Below, one piece after another: positions 52,606 to 60,930 of a stretch of DNA of 64,000 bases. The notes beneath the pieces were generated by a model. The model made no database searches. It saw only the letters and a program-made list of their open reading frames with translations, and had not been told where the DNA came from. The translations under genes were made by a program, and so were the position numbers. Origin of the DNA: Bradyrhizobium icense (lineage in GTDB: Bacteria > Pseudomonadota > Alphaproteobacteria > Rhizobiales > Xanthobacteraceae); the NCBI RefSeq assembly GCF_001693385.1, contig NZ_CP016428.1, forward strand, positions 2,852,001-2,916,000, written 5' to 3'. Position 1 is the first letter of the stretch. Each line of letters begins with the position of its first letter.

Positions 52606-53177
52606 GAGCAGCGCTCGCAGGCCTGATCCTTGCGGCATTCCCATTCGTCGTCTCGACCTTCGCGCAGGAGAAGCCTCCCGAGCCCGAGGGGTACCGCATG
52701 GAAGATTACCGTGCGCCGGTTCCTGCGACCCTTGCCGGTGTACGCGTGCTGACCACCGCAGAGGCCGAGGCGATCTGGCGCGCCAATGCCGGCGCATTCA
52801 TCGACGTAATGCCTCGCGCACCGAAGCCGCAAAATCTCCCCGAAGGCACCATCTGGCGCGATCAGCCGCGGCTCAACATTCCCGGCAGCGTGTGGCTGCC
52901 GGACACCGGCTACGGAAAGCTAGCCGGCGTAACGGAAGACTATCTGCGGCGCGGGCTTGTCCGCGCGACGGCGGGCAACAATGCTGCGCTGGTGGTGATC
53001 TACTGTCTTGCCGATTGCTGGATGTCCTGGAACGCGGCCAAGCGCATCCTCACTTACGGCTATTCCAACGTGGCGTGGTACCCTGACGGGACCGACGGAT
53101 GGGAACGGGCCGGTCTGGCGCTGGCAGAGTCGCATCCGGAGCCGCGGACAGGCGGGGAGACCGCATCGCCGCGTTAG
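52602..53177 (+). CDS. PQQ-dependent catabolism-associated CW-motif (rhodanese-like) protein
   Basis: A 191-residue exported protein (signal peptide ending TFAQ) of the PQQ-associated CXXCW family. The motif is YCLADCWMSWNAAKR, with two cysteines before Trp, in a rhodanese-like fold whose upstream parts are AFIDVMPRAPKPQNLPEGT and NIPGSVWLPDTG. It likely handles sulfur or a redox reaction linked to the SoxYZ-like carrier encoded nearby, which is inference. It ends three bases from the convergent gene. Confidence 0.85.
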   Translation: MRAALAGLILAAFPFVVSTFAQEKPPEPEGYRMEDYRAPVPATLAGVRVLTTAEAEAIWRANAGAFIDVMPRAPKPQNLPEGTIWRDQPRLNIPGSVWLPDTGYGKLAGVTEDYLRRGLVRATAGNNAALVVIYCLADCWMSWNAAKRILTYGYSNVAWYPDGTDGWERAGLALAESHPEPRTGGETASPR

Positions 53178-53180
53178 CGA

Positions 53181-53792
53181 CTATTCGATCTCCTGCTGAA
53201 TCGTCCGCCCGAGGGCGAACAGCCGCTGGTCGATCGCCGTCGGCACCTCGCAGACGAATTTGATGACGTTCCGTCGGTCCTCGAAGATCCGCGTCTGCCA
53301 GACGAGCTGATTGCCGAGTTCGTCGATCTTCGCCTGGTCGGGCGCCGTTTCGCCCTGCAGCGCCTGCAAGGCAAGCGTGTCGGTGCGGATTTTATCCGCC
53401 GCCTCGCGCTGCTTGCGGGTGACGCGCTCCAGGCCGTTCATAACCTGGGAGCGTTGGGCATTGAGAGCGTCGAACAGGCCGGCGAATAGCAGTTTCCCGC
53501 TGGCGGTCTTGTCGGCTGCACCGTTCAGATACTCCGTGATTGCCTTTTGCGCCTCCTCGAGCGGGGTCCGCCTTGCCGCGAGTTTCGCGACCAGCGCGCT
53601 GACCTTGGCGTCGTCCTTCCACTTGCCGGAGACGTCGTCGAGCGGCGGGCCTGCCCACACCGCGGCGAGCGAAATTTCGGGCACCTTGGCCTGGACGCAC
53701 GGCCAGTCGGGATAGCGCGGATCGGCGGCATGGCCGTATCCGCTTATGGCCGCGATAGCAACAAGTATGGTGATCGTGGTCCGAAACCTCAT
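53181..53792 (-). CDS. exported hypothetical protein of the Lut-like operon
   Basis: A 203-residue exported protein (signal peptide ending GHA). The mature part begins ADPRYPDWPCVQAKVPEISLAAVWAGPP and then forms long amphipathic helices (AKVSALVAKLAARRTPLEEA; NGLERVTRKQREAADKIRTD) with coiled-coil character. Two Cys, one near each end, may pair. It is the last gene of a five-gene operon with ABC subunits. By position it resembles small exported proteins of lanthanide-uptake (lut) clusters, but I do not assign a letter. Confidence 0.75.
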   Translation of the reverse strand: MRFRTTITILVAIAAISGYGHAADPRYPDWPCVQAKVPEISLAAVWAGPPLDDVSGKWKDDAKVSALVAKLAARRTPLEEAQKAITEYLNGAADKTASGKLLFAGLFDALNAQRSQVMNGLERVTRKQREAADKIRTDTLALQALQGETAPDQAKIDELGNQLVWQTRIFEDRRNVIKFVCEVPTAIDQRLFALGRTIQQEIE

Positions 53793-54637
53793 GTCTCGCC
53801 TCCGGCCGGCCCGCGGCGGATCAGGCCGCGCGACGGATCGTAGGCAAAGATGGCGCCGATCATGAAGGCGATCGTGCAGCCGCCGACGACCGCGAGCGCG
53901 ATCCAGTTCATTTGCCCATACAGCGCAAAACGTATCAGCTCAACGGCATGCGTGAACGGATTGAATAGGCAGACATAGTAGAGCATCGGGCTGCTTTCCA
54001 GGATGCGCCACAGCGGATAGAGCGCCGAGGAAGCGAAGAACATCGGAAAGATGACAAAGTTCATCACGCCCGCAAAGTTCTCGAGCTGCTTGATGCCAGA
54101 AGAGATCAGCATGCCGAGCGCGCCGAGCATGAGGCCTGAGAGGACCAGCGCCGGCAGCACCGTGAGATAGCCGGCCGGCGGCGGCGCGATATCCCAGAAC
54201 CAGGCGATCAGCAGGAAGGCATAGACCTGAAGCAGCGAGACCGCGGTTCCCGCCAGAAGCTTGCAGGACAACAGAAACCATCGCGGCAGCGGACTCACCA
54301 GCAAGGTCCGCATATTGCCCATCTCGCGGTCGTAGACCATGGAGAGCGAGGACTGCATGCCGTTGAAGAGCTGGATCATCGCCATCAGGCCGGGCGCGAT
54401 GTAGACCTCGTAAAGGATGTAGGTCTCATATGGCGGGATGATGGAGAGGCCTAGCACCTGGCGGAAGCCCGTGGCGAAGATGAACAGCCACACCAGAGGC
54501 CGCACCAGCGCCGAGATGAAGCGCTCGCGCTGATGCAGGAAGCGAAGCGCCTCGCGCCACACAATGCCGTTCAGGCATGTAAGGTATTCGGTGAGCGAGA
54601 AGCCGCGCTGGATTGGCGTTATGGCTGCCGATGTCAT
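53789..54637 (-). CDS. ABC-2 type permease of the Lut-like transporter
   Basis: A 282-residue ABC-2 permease with six membrane segments. The N-terminal cytoplasmic helix contains WREALRFLHQRERFISALVR, and the family core is YDREMGNMRTLLVSPLPRW and LSGLMLGALGMLISSG. It pairs with the ATPase encoded upstream, whose stop overlaps this start. In methylotroph lut clusters a homologous pair moves lanthanide or a chelate across the inner membrane; a quinoprotein-maturation exporter is the alternative. Confidence 0.85.
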   Translation of the reverse strand: MTSAAITPIQRGFSLTEYLTCLNGIVWREALRFLHQRERFISALVRPLVWLFIFATGFRQVLGLSIIPPYETYILYEVYIAPGLMAMIQLFNGMQSSLSMVYDREMGNMRTLLVSPLPRWFLLSCKLLAGTAVSLLQVYAFLLIAWFWDIAPPPAGYLTVLPALVLSGLMLGALGMLISSGIKQLENFAGVMNFVIFPMFFASSALYPLWRILESSPMLYYVCLFNPFTHAVELIRFALYGQMNWIALAVVGGCTIAFMIGAIFAYDPSRGLIRRGPAGGET

Positions 54638-55455
54638 GGCGTCTCGCTCCCGCTTTGTGCGCTGGAGCCGGTCAGCCGCATGAACGCCGTGTTGATATCG
54701 CTGCCGCCCGCATCGGCGATGACCCGCGCCACCTTGCCTTGGGCCAGTACGCGGCCCTGATGCAGCACGACGAGATCGTCGTTCGAGCCGATCTCGTCGA
54801 ACAGATGCGTCGCCCAAAGCACGCTTATTCCCTGTTCGGCAACGAGCTGGCGGACGTGGTTGAGGATGTCGGCGCGGGCTTTGACGTCGAGGCCGACGGT
54901 GGCCTCGTCAAGCAGGAGCAGGCGCGGGCGATGTAACAGCGCCCGCGCGATTTCCAATCGCCGCATCTGGCCGCCGGAGAGATCGCGCACCTTGCTGCCG
55001 GCGCGGTCGGCAAGGCCGATGCGCGCCAGCACCTCACCGCTGCGCGCGCGCGCATCGCGCCTGCGGATGCCATGCAGGGCGGCGTGATAAAGCAGGTTTT
55101 GCGTCACCGAGAGGTCGAGATCAAGCGTGCGCGGCTGAAACACCACGCCGAGCAGCCGCAAGGCTTCGCCGGGCGTCTGCGCGACGTCATGGCCGAAAAT
55201 CCCGATACGACCATGCTGGATACCGAACAGCCGCGTGATCAGCGAGAACAGGGTGCTCTTGCCGGCGCCGTTCAGGCCGAGCAACGCGGTGAAACTCGCC
55301 GGTGCGACGGTGAAGCCGATGTCGATCAGCGCGCGCCGGATGCCATAGGCATGGCTGACGCCTTCGATCGACAGCGCAGGCCTCTCCCCGGCATCGGGTC
55401 GGGGAGGGAAACCCTGCGAGTTCTGACCGGCGGAAAAGGCGTCAGTGGCCGTCAT
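54634..55455 (-). CDS. ABC transporter ATP-binding protein of the Lut-like system
   Basis: A 273-residue ATPase with Walker A GLNGAGKST, Q-loop FQPRTLDLDLSVTQNLLYHA, signature LSGGQMRRLEIARAL and Walker B LLLDEATVGLD (Ala replaces the usual Pro). The N-terminal 30 residues before LSIEGVSHAYG are a variable extension. Its partners are the ABC-2 permease and, upstream in the operon, a beta-propeller protein and a binding protein. Overlaps of four bases at both ends indicate coupled translation. Confidence 0.87.
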   Translation of the reverse strand: MTATDAFSAGQNSQGFPPRPDAGERPALSIEGVSHAYGIRRALIDIGFTVAPASFTALLGLNGAGKSTLFSLITRLFGIQHGRIGIFGHDVAQTPGEALRLLGVVFQPRTLDLDLSVTQNLLYHAALHGIRRRDARARSGEVLARIGLADRAGSKVRDLSGGQMRRLEIARALLHRPRLLLLDEATVGLDVKARADILNHVRQLVAEQGISVLWATHLFDEIGSNDDLVVLHQGRVLAQGKVARVIADAGGSDINTAFMRLTGSSAQSGSETP

Positions 55456-56423
55456 GGTTGTGCAATCGTGACACCCCAGGGCAGCTCACCGACCTGGATC
55501 GTCTTGATAACCTTCTGGGCTGCGACGTCGATCACCGAGACGTCGTTCGACACGCCATTGGTGACCAGCAGATATTTCTCGTCCGGCGTGAATGCCATCT
55601 GCCAGACCCGCTGACCGACCAGCAGATACTTCGTCACCTTGTGGCTGGTGGCATCGACGACTGCAACGCGATTGGCCGGCCCGAGCGCGACGAAAGCGGT
55701 TTTGCCGTCCTTGGTCATGCCGATGCCGACCGGCTGGATGGCTTCGCTCCGCAGGCCGGGAATTTCGAATGTAATCTTCTTCATCACCTCCCGCTTCGCC
55801 GGGTCGATCACCGAGACGGTGCCGCCAATCTCGGACGATACCCATACTTCGGAATTGTCACGCTTGAACTCGGCGAACCGCGGGCGCGCATCTACCAGCA
55901 CGTTGGCGACGATCTGGCGCGTCGTGGTGTCGATGAAATGCGCCATGTTGGTGGTCTCGGACGTATTGATCAGGATTTTGCCGTCCGGACTGATGGCCAT
56001 GCCTTCCGGTTCGACGCCGACCTGGATTTCGCCGAGACGTGCGCGCTTCTCGACGTCGATGATGGTCACCGTATTGTCGTTTTCGTTGGCGACGTAAAGG
56101 ATCTTACCTTCTGCATCCAGGGCGAACAGCTCGGGATCCGGGCCCGAGGGCAGGGTATCGACGACTTCCTGTTTGGCAACGTCGATGACCTGGATACTGT
56201 CGTCATCGCCGACGGCCACGAATACGAACTTACCGTCTCTTGTGAACTCGATTCCGCGCGGCCGCTGGCCGACCTTGATGGTCTTGGTGACGGCCCAATT
56301 GTTGGTATCGATCACGGATACCGTATTGCTCTTTTCGTTGGAGACATAGGCGATGAAGGCCGAGGCGGGGGTCGCCATCATGAGCCACGCAGCCGTTACG
56401 GAAAGCAGGCAACATCGCCACAT
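55452..56423 (-). CDS. PQQ-associated YVTN beta-propeller protein
   Basis: A 323-residue exported propeller. After a signal peptide (ATPASA) at least six repeats of the form xxVYVSNExxNTVSVIDTxxxxVxxTIKVGxxPRG occur, e.g. YVANENDNTVTIIDV and LLVTNGVSNDVSVIDV. This subfamily accompanies PQQ-dependent alcohol catabolism and lut genes. It probably acts as a periplasmic scaffold or metal/quinoprotein-binding protein. The ATG at 56421-56423 with GGAGGAG is chosen over a TTG two codons earlier. Confidence 0.86.
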   Translation of the reverse strand: MWRCCLLSVTAAWLMMATPASAFIAYVSNEKSNTVSVIDTNNWAVTKTIKVGQRPRGIEFTRDGKFVFVAVGDDDSIQVIDVAKQEVVDTLPSGPDPELFALDAEGKILYVANENDNTVTIIDVEKRARLGEIQVGVEPEGMAISPDGKILINTSETTNMAHFIDTTTRQIVANVLVDARPRFAEFKRDNSEVWVSSEIGGTVSVIDPAKREVMKKITFEIPGLRSEAIQPVGIGMTKDGKTAFVALGPANRVAVVDATSHKVTKYLLVGQRVWQMAFTPDEKYLLVTNGVSNDVSVIDVAAQKVIKTIQVGELPWGVTIAQP

Positions 56424-56438
56424 ACGCAATCTCCTCCT

Positions 56439-57620
56439 TCAACGTAGCTTGCACTTGGTTTCCGGTCGATCGACGCCAAGCGAATCGAGCTCCGACACCT
56501 GGTGCAGAAATCCTTCCTGCGGCGAGACCGACACTACCATGCGCCCATCGACCAGCAGGATCGGTTGACGAAGCTGCAGATTCCAGTCCCGCAGCGTCAG
56601 CCGCCGACCTTTGAACGCCGCGATGGAAAAGTCGGGTCCTTTGAGGAAATCCGAAATCGTCTTTGGATCGCCAGACTTGGTGCGCGACGCCGCTTCGCCG
56701 ATCATGCGCGCGGCGGTCCAGGCCTGCATGTCCAATGCCGTCATCTGTCGCGAATTCAGTTTTGTAAAACGGTTCTGGAGCTGGATCGCACCCCATTGAT
56801 CCTGTGCGGCGTGCCAACCGGTGGGGACCAGCCCTGCCGAGCCGGCAACCGGCCGCGGGTCCCAAGTCCTGTAGGGCAGGTAGGATGCGAACACCTCGCT
56901 TTCGTCAGCCGCGACGAGGACGTCATAGGCCGGCGCTTGCTGGGTGAATACCGGTATTTGCCGCTGGATCAGGGTAACACCGCTGTCGGTACGGCGGGCG
57001 CCGCCGGTATCTTCGAATGTTCGCTCCTGAACGATCTTGGCGCCGAAGCGCGTGGCCGCGCGGCGCAATGCATCGGCGTAGAGCTTGTCCCGATCATGCG
57101 AGCCGACGACAAGCAGCCAGCGTTTCCATTGCTTCCACACCAGATATTGCGCGAGCGCATCCGCGAGCATCGAGCGCGTCGGCGCGACATGAATTACGTT
57201 TCCGCGACAATCCTGTTCACGCAGCCGATCGTCGACCGCGCCAGTATTCAACAGCAGCGTTCCGCGATCGCGGAGCGCGTCGGCCGCCTTCAAGAGATCG
57301 TCCGCTGGAAGGTCGGCGATGATGAAACCGGTGTGGCCGGCAAGCGCGGCTGCGGCCTTAGCGACATCCTCATTGTCCTTGAGCCGGACTTCTTCCAGCG
57401 TGAAGTGCTGATTGAGGAACTTGCCCGTGGTGTTGTTGTCCTCGATGGCAAGGCGTGCGCCGGCAACGCCATCGTTCTCCGCCGGCAGTTCGACGAGAGA
57501 CAGTTTTGGTTCAATGCCGGCGCGGCCGAGATAACCGATGCCGATCTCGATCGGGTCGGCCGCGAGCACGGGGGTAGCCGCGATGCCCAAGCCGATCGCA
57601 GCGACCAACCATCGGATCAT
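56439..57620 (-). CDS. ABC transporter substrate-binding protein, quinoprotein/Lut-associated
   Basis: A 393-residue periplasmic protein of the type-1 (LivJ-like) binding fold with a signal peptide ending VLAA. Features are IGIGYLGRAGIEPKLSLVEL, GARLAIEDNNTTGKFLNQ, GFIIADLPADDLLKAADAL and FAS-YLPYRTWDPRPVAGSAG. It leads the operon binding protein-propeller-ATPase-permease-exported protein, equivalent in position to lutA. GGGAGGAGCC lies directly before the ATG. The cargo may be a lanthanide chelate; this is inferred from context, not from binding residues. Confidence 0.85.
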   Translation of the reverse strand: MIRWLVAAIGLGIAATPVLAADPIEIGIGYLGRAGIEPKLSLVELPAENDGVAGARLAIEDNNTTGKFLNQHFTLEEVRLKDNEDVAKAAAALAGHTGFIIADLPADDLLKAADALRDRGTLLLNTGAVDDRLREQDCRGNVIHVAPTRSMLADALAQYLVWKQWKRWLLVVGSHDRDKLYADALRRAATRFGAKIVQERTFEDTGGARRTDSGVTLIQRQIPVFTQQAPAYDVLVAADESEVFASYLPYRTWDPRPVAGSAGLVPTGWHAAQDQWGAIQLQNRFTKLNSRQMTALDMQAWTAARMIGEAASRTKSGDPKTISDFLKGPDFSIAAFKGRRLTLRDWNLQLRQPILLVDGRMVVSVSPQEGFLHQVSELDSLGVDRPETKCKLR

Positions 57621-57736
57621 GGCTCCTCCCTGACAGGCCTTCTTCACGCCGCCGCGTGGAAAGCCTTTGGCGTGAACCATGACCGAATTGTCTTGGCTTG
57701 CAACCCAATTCTCCGTTGGGGCGGCATCACGCCGCT

Positions 57737-58582
57737 TCAGCCCTTTAGCCGCTCGGCGTGCCAGCGCAGATGGTCGGCCATGAACGTGGAGATGAAGTAG
57801 TAGCTATGGTCGTAACCGGATTGCCGGCGCAAGGTGAGGGGGATCTTGGCTTTCTCACATGCACCTTGCAGCAGTTCCGGGCGGAGCTGTTCCGTCAGAA
57901 ACTGGTCCGCATCGCCGTAATCGACCAGCAGTTCGGACAACCTGGCGCCGTCCTCGATCAGCGCAACCGCATCGTGCTTGCGCCACGCTTGCCTGGCATC
58001 GCCGAGATAGCCGCCCAGCGCCTTGATGCCCCACGGCACCTGCGAGGGGGCGACGATCGGCGCAAACGCGCTCGCCGAGCGATAGCGATCCGGATGGCGC
58101 AGCGCGATCGTCAGCGCGCCGTGGCCGCCCATGGAATGGCCGAGAATGGATTGCCGGCTTGCATCGACAGGAAAGTTTTCGGCGACCAGCTTCGGCAGTT
58201 CCTCTGTGACATAGCTCCACATTCGGTAATTGCGGGCGAACGGCTCCTGCGTCGCATCGACATAGAAGCCGGCACCAAGCCCGAAATCGTAGGCGTTGGC
58301 GGGATCGCCCGGCACGCCTTCGCCGCGCGGGCTGGTGTCGGGCGCAACGAAGATCAGGCTGAACTCGGCGCAGGCGCTGCGGAATTCACCCTTTTCCGTG
58401 ACGTTGGCATGGGTGCAGGTCAGGCCTGAGAGATACCAGACGACCGGAAGTCTCGTGCCGGCAGCGTGCGGAGGCACATACACCGAGAACGTCATGTCGG
58501 TCCGGGTTTCGTGGCTGGCGTGCCGGTAGACGCCTTGCGTTCCGCCATATGCCTTGTTGAGTGAAACAGTATGCATGCTCAT
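57737..58582 (-). CDS. fghA: S-formylglutathione hydrolase
   Basis: A 281-residue esterase-D-type alpha/beta hydrolase: VVWYLSGLTCTHANVTEKGE, APDTSPRGEGVPGDP, the nucleophile Ser150 in GHSMGGHGAL, the Asp region DADQFL and the catalytic His in GYDHSYYF. It hydrolyses S-formylglutathione to formate and glutathione, the second step of glutathione-linked formaldehyde oxidation. Its ATG overlaps the stop of the response-regulator gene, so the two are translated together. The partner formaldehyde dehydrogenase gene is not in the window. Confidence 0.92.
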   Translation of the reverse strand: MSMHTVSLNKAYGGTQGVYRHASHETRTDMTFSVYVPPHAAGTRLPVVWYLSGLTCTHANVTEKGEFRSACAEFSLIFVAPDTSPRGEGVPGDPANAYDFGLGAGFYVDATQEPFARNYRMWSYVTEELPKLVAENFPVDASRQSILGHSMGGHGALTIALRHPDRYRSASAFAPIVAPSQVPWGIKALGGYLGDARQAWRKHDAVALIEDGARLSELLVDYGDADQFLTEQLRPELLQGACEKAKIPLTLRRQSGYDHSYYFISTFMADHLRWHAERLKG

Positions 58583-59235
58583 GGTCTTGCTACTCCGGCG
58601 CCATGCGGCACGCTTACGCCAAGGCCACTTTCGATTGCCAGCCGCACCAGTTCGGCGGAAGTTCGTACGCCGAGCTTTTGGCGCATGATCGACGACGTGT
58701 TGGCGACGGTTTTGTAGGAGGAATGAACCAGCCACGCGATCTCGGAAAGACTCTTGCCCGCGCTGAGCAGGCGCAGGATCTCCATCTCCCGCGAGGTAAG
58801 TTTTGCAAGCGGGCTGCGAGCGAAAGCGGGTCCGGCGAATGCGATGCTTCGCGCGATCGCGGAGGGCAGGTAGACCCCGCCTTTGCCGACTTCGCGGATG
58901 GCCTCGACCAGATCCTGCGGATCGCCCGTCTTCGCGACATAGCCCTTGGCGCCGATTTCAATGGCGCGCGCGGCGAAGACCGGATCGTCGTTCATGCTGA
59001 ACATGATGATCCGCGCGGAAGCGGCGCGCGCAAGAATGCGCCGCGCCAGTTCGAACCCCGACACGGTCGGGAGGTTGATATCGATCACGCTGATGTCGGG
59101 GCGTTCGGCGACGAACACGCGTTCGCCGCCCTCGGCGTCGGCGGCCTCCAGCAGCACGATCTCCGGCTCGTCGGCAAACACGGTGCGGCAGCCAGAAGCA
59201 ACGATGGGATGATCGTCGACGATCAGTACTCGCAT
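58579..59235 (-). CDS. NarL/LuxR family response regulator (FlhR/MoxX-like)
   Basis: A 218-residue response regulator. The receiver has the acidic pair in LIVDDHP, phosphoacceptor Asp52 in VIDINLP and Lys in GYVAKTGD; the C-terminal LuxR helix-turn-helix is LTSREMEILRLLSAGKSLSE to YKTVANTSSIMRQKLGV. It is divergent from its probable kinase gene and overlaps fghA. Regulators of this kind (FlhR, MoxX) control methanol and formaldehyde oxidation genes in Paracoccus, and that role is likely here. MRVLIV is chosen as start; an ATG ten codons earlier is possible. Confidence 0.88.
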   Translation of the reverse strand: MRVLIVDDHPIVASGCRTVFADEPEIVLLEAADAEGGERVFVAERPDISVIDINLPTVSGFELARRILARAASARIIMFSMNDDPVFAARAIEIGAKGYVAKTGDPQDLVEAIREVGKGGVYLPSAIARSIAFAGPAFARSPLAKLTSREMEILRLLSAGKSLSEIAWLVHSSYKTVANTSSIMRQKLGVRTSAELVRLAIESGLGVSVPHGAGVARP

Positions 59236-59418
59236 TGCATCGATCCCCGATAGCTTCGGTTGCATTGCTGCATCGCGTCAGGCTGCGCTGGACTCGGCGC
59301 ACCGCCGATCATGCAACGCCGACACGATTGCTGTACGCTTCAATCTGATCGTCGGTTTTTCGACTGTCAACGGTCCTCTCGTCGAGGAACTGATTGCGAC
59401 ACGATTGGGGCAAACGTC

Positions 59419-60768
59419 ATGTGGCAGAGATTGTCGTTGCGTGGGCGGATCAATCTGCTGCTGGCGCTGGGGCTCACGCTTGGTTTGGCCATCAACATCG
59501 CGCGGCTGGTGGTGGAAGCGGCACCCCGTGTCCGGGCCGAAGACCAAAGTGTCATACGGCTGGCGCGCGAATTCGTGGAGACGATCGTTCCAGGCCTGAA
59601 CGAGGCGCCAGATCCGGAGGCGCGGCTGAACCAGATCGTCGACGACCTCAGCCGGCTCCGCCACGTCAGCATCACGCGGCAGGGCGATGCAACCGTGGCT
59701 GAGCGCTCGGGCGACGTCGACGGCCAGCGGTCGCCGCCGGCATGGTTCATCGCGCTCGTGCATCCGGAAACAACCACCGTGAGCGTACCGATCACGATCC
59801 ACGGAAAGCCGCAATCGCTCCTGATCACCTCGCATCCGAACGACGAAATGGCCGAAATCTGGGACGGAATCGTCACCCAGCTAGCGGTTAGTTCCGCCCT
59901 CGCCATCGCGCTCTTTCTCGTTACGATAGTCGTGGTTGGCCGTGCGCTGGCACCGCTGCAGGCGCTTTCGCAGACCATGGCGAACATCGAGGCCGGGCAG
60001 TATGGGGCACGCGTCGAGCCCGGCGGCCCGCCCGAACTGGCGGCGATCTGTGCCAAACTGAACCACCTTGCGGGCGCCCTCGGCGAAGCCGTCGAGGACA
60101 AGCGCCGGCTCGCCGAGCGCACGGTCTCGCTGCAGGACATGGAGCGCAAGGACATTGCGCGCGAGCTGCATGATGAGTTTGGGCCCTACCTCTTTACGCT
60201 GCGCGCCCACGCCGGCGCCCTGATGCGGCTTTCGGAAGACGGGCGCGCGCCCGCTGCGGACGCACTGCGCAAGCATGGCACCGCGATCATGGAGCAGATC
60301 AATGCGCTGCAGCAGTTCAACCGCAGGATACTGGAAAAACTGCGGCCTGTTGGGCTCGCTGAGCTTGGGCTTCGCGAGGCGCTCGGCGTGCTCTTGCGCT
60401 TGTGGCGTGAATCCCGCCCCGACGTTGCTATTGAGGCGAACATTGCCTGCGCGCCGGGCGAGACCGGAGAGGTCGCGGACCTGACGATCTACCGTACCGT
60501 CCAGGAAGCCCTCACGAACGCCTTCCGCCACGCCGACGCGACCACCGTCAACGTCACGGTCGAACAGGCCGCAGGAATGCATGGAAGTCGGGCTTGCGCC
60601 TTGGTGCGCGTCAGCGACAACGGCCGCGGTCTGGCGCCGGATCACAAGCTCGGTTTCGGCTTGACCGGCATGCGCGAGAGAATACTGGCGCTGGGTGGCA
60701 CGCTGAATGTCGTCTCCGGCAAAGAGGGCGTCACGGTGGAGGCGGTCATTCCTCACGGATCGCATTGA
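59419..60768 (+). CDS. sensor histidine kinase (HisKA_3 type, FlhS/MoxY-like)
   Basis: A 449-residue membrane kinase. TM1 is at ~12-34, a periplasmic sensor of about 120 residues follows, TM2 is at ~157-176, then a HAMP domain, a HisKA_3 dimerisation helix with phospho-acceptor His251 (IARELHDEFGPYL), and a HATPase domain ending GFGLTGMRERILALGG with N-box EALTNAFRHA. It is the natural partner of the divergent response regulator. The periplasmic ligand is unknown. A hairpin follows 18 bases after the stop. Confidence 0.88.
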   Translation: MWQRLSLRGRINLLLALGLTLGLAINIARLVVEAAPRVRAEDQSVIRLAREFVETIVPGLNEAPDPEARLNQIVDDLSRLRHVSITRQGDATVAERSGDVDGQRSPPAWFIALVHPETTTVSVPITIHGKPQSLLITSHPNDEMAEIWDGIVTQLAVSSALAIALFLVTIVVVGRALAPLQALSQTMANIEAGQYGARVEPGGPPELAAICAKLNHLAGALGEAVEDKRRLAERTVSLQDMERKDIARELHDEFGPYLFTLRAHAGALMRLSEDGRAPAADALRKHGTAIMEQINALQQFNRRILEKLRPVGLAELGLREALGVLLRLWRESRPDVAIEANIACAPGETGEVADLTIYRTVQEALTNAFRHADATTVNVTVEQAAGMHGSRACALVRVSDNGRGLAPDHKLGFGLTGMRERILALGGTLNVVSGKEGVTVEAVIPHGSH

Positions 60769-60785
60769 GGCGGCGAAGCGATGGG

Positions 60786-60800
60786 CGGGAATTTTTCCCG
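60786..60800 (+). terminator. hairpin after the histidine kinase gene
   Basis: CGGGAA (60786-60791), TTT, TTCCCG (60795-60800): perfect 6-bp arms followed by GTCTCTTC. It is a plausible terminator that separates the kinase gene from the TonB receptor gene. Confidence 0.45.
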
Positions 60801-60930
60801 GTCTCTTCGGGAAGGAAGGCATTTAGGGAACCCGACCTTTTGCGGCTAGCGCGTGTCGATGTCTTCTCACTAGTATCGTCCGCATCAAACCGGCCCTTGC
60901 CAATGCGCCGGAATGTAGTGGGGTGGGGAT

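Noticed and set aside
56502..57800. 432-codon plus-strand frame opposite the binding-protein gene
   Set aside because: Antisense shadow with no signal peptide or domain; the minus-strand protein has both signal peptide and fold motifs.
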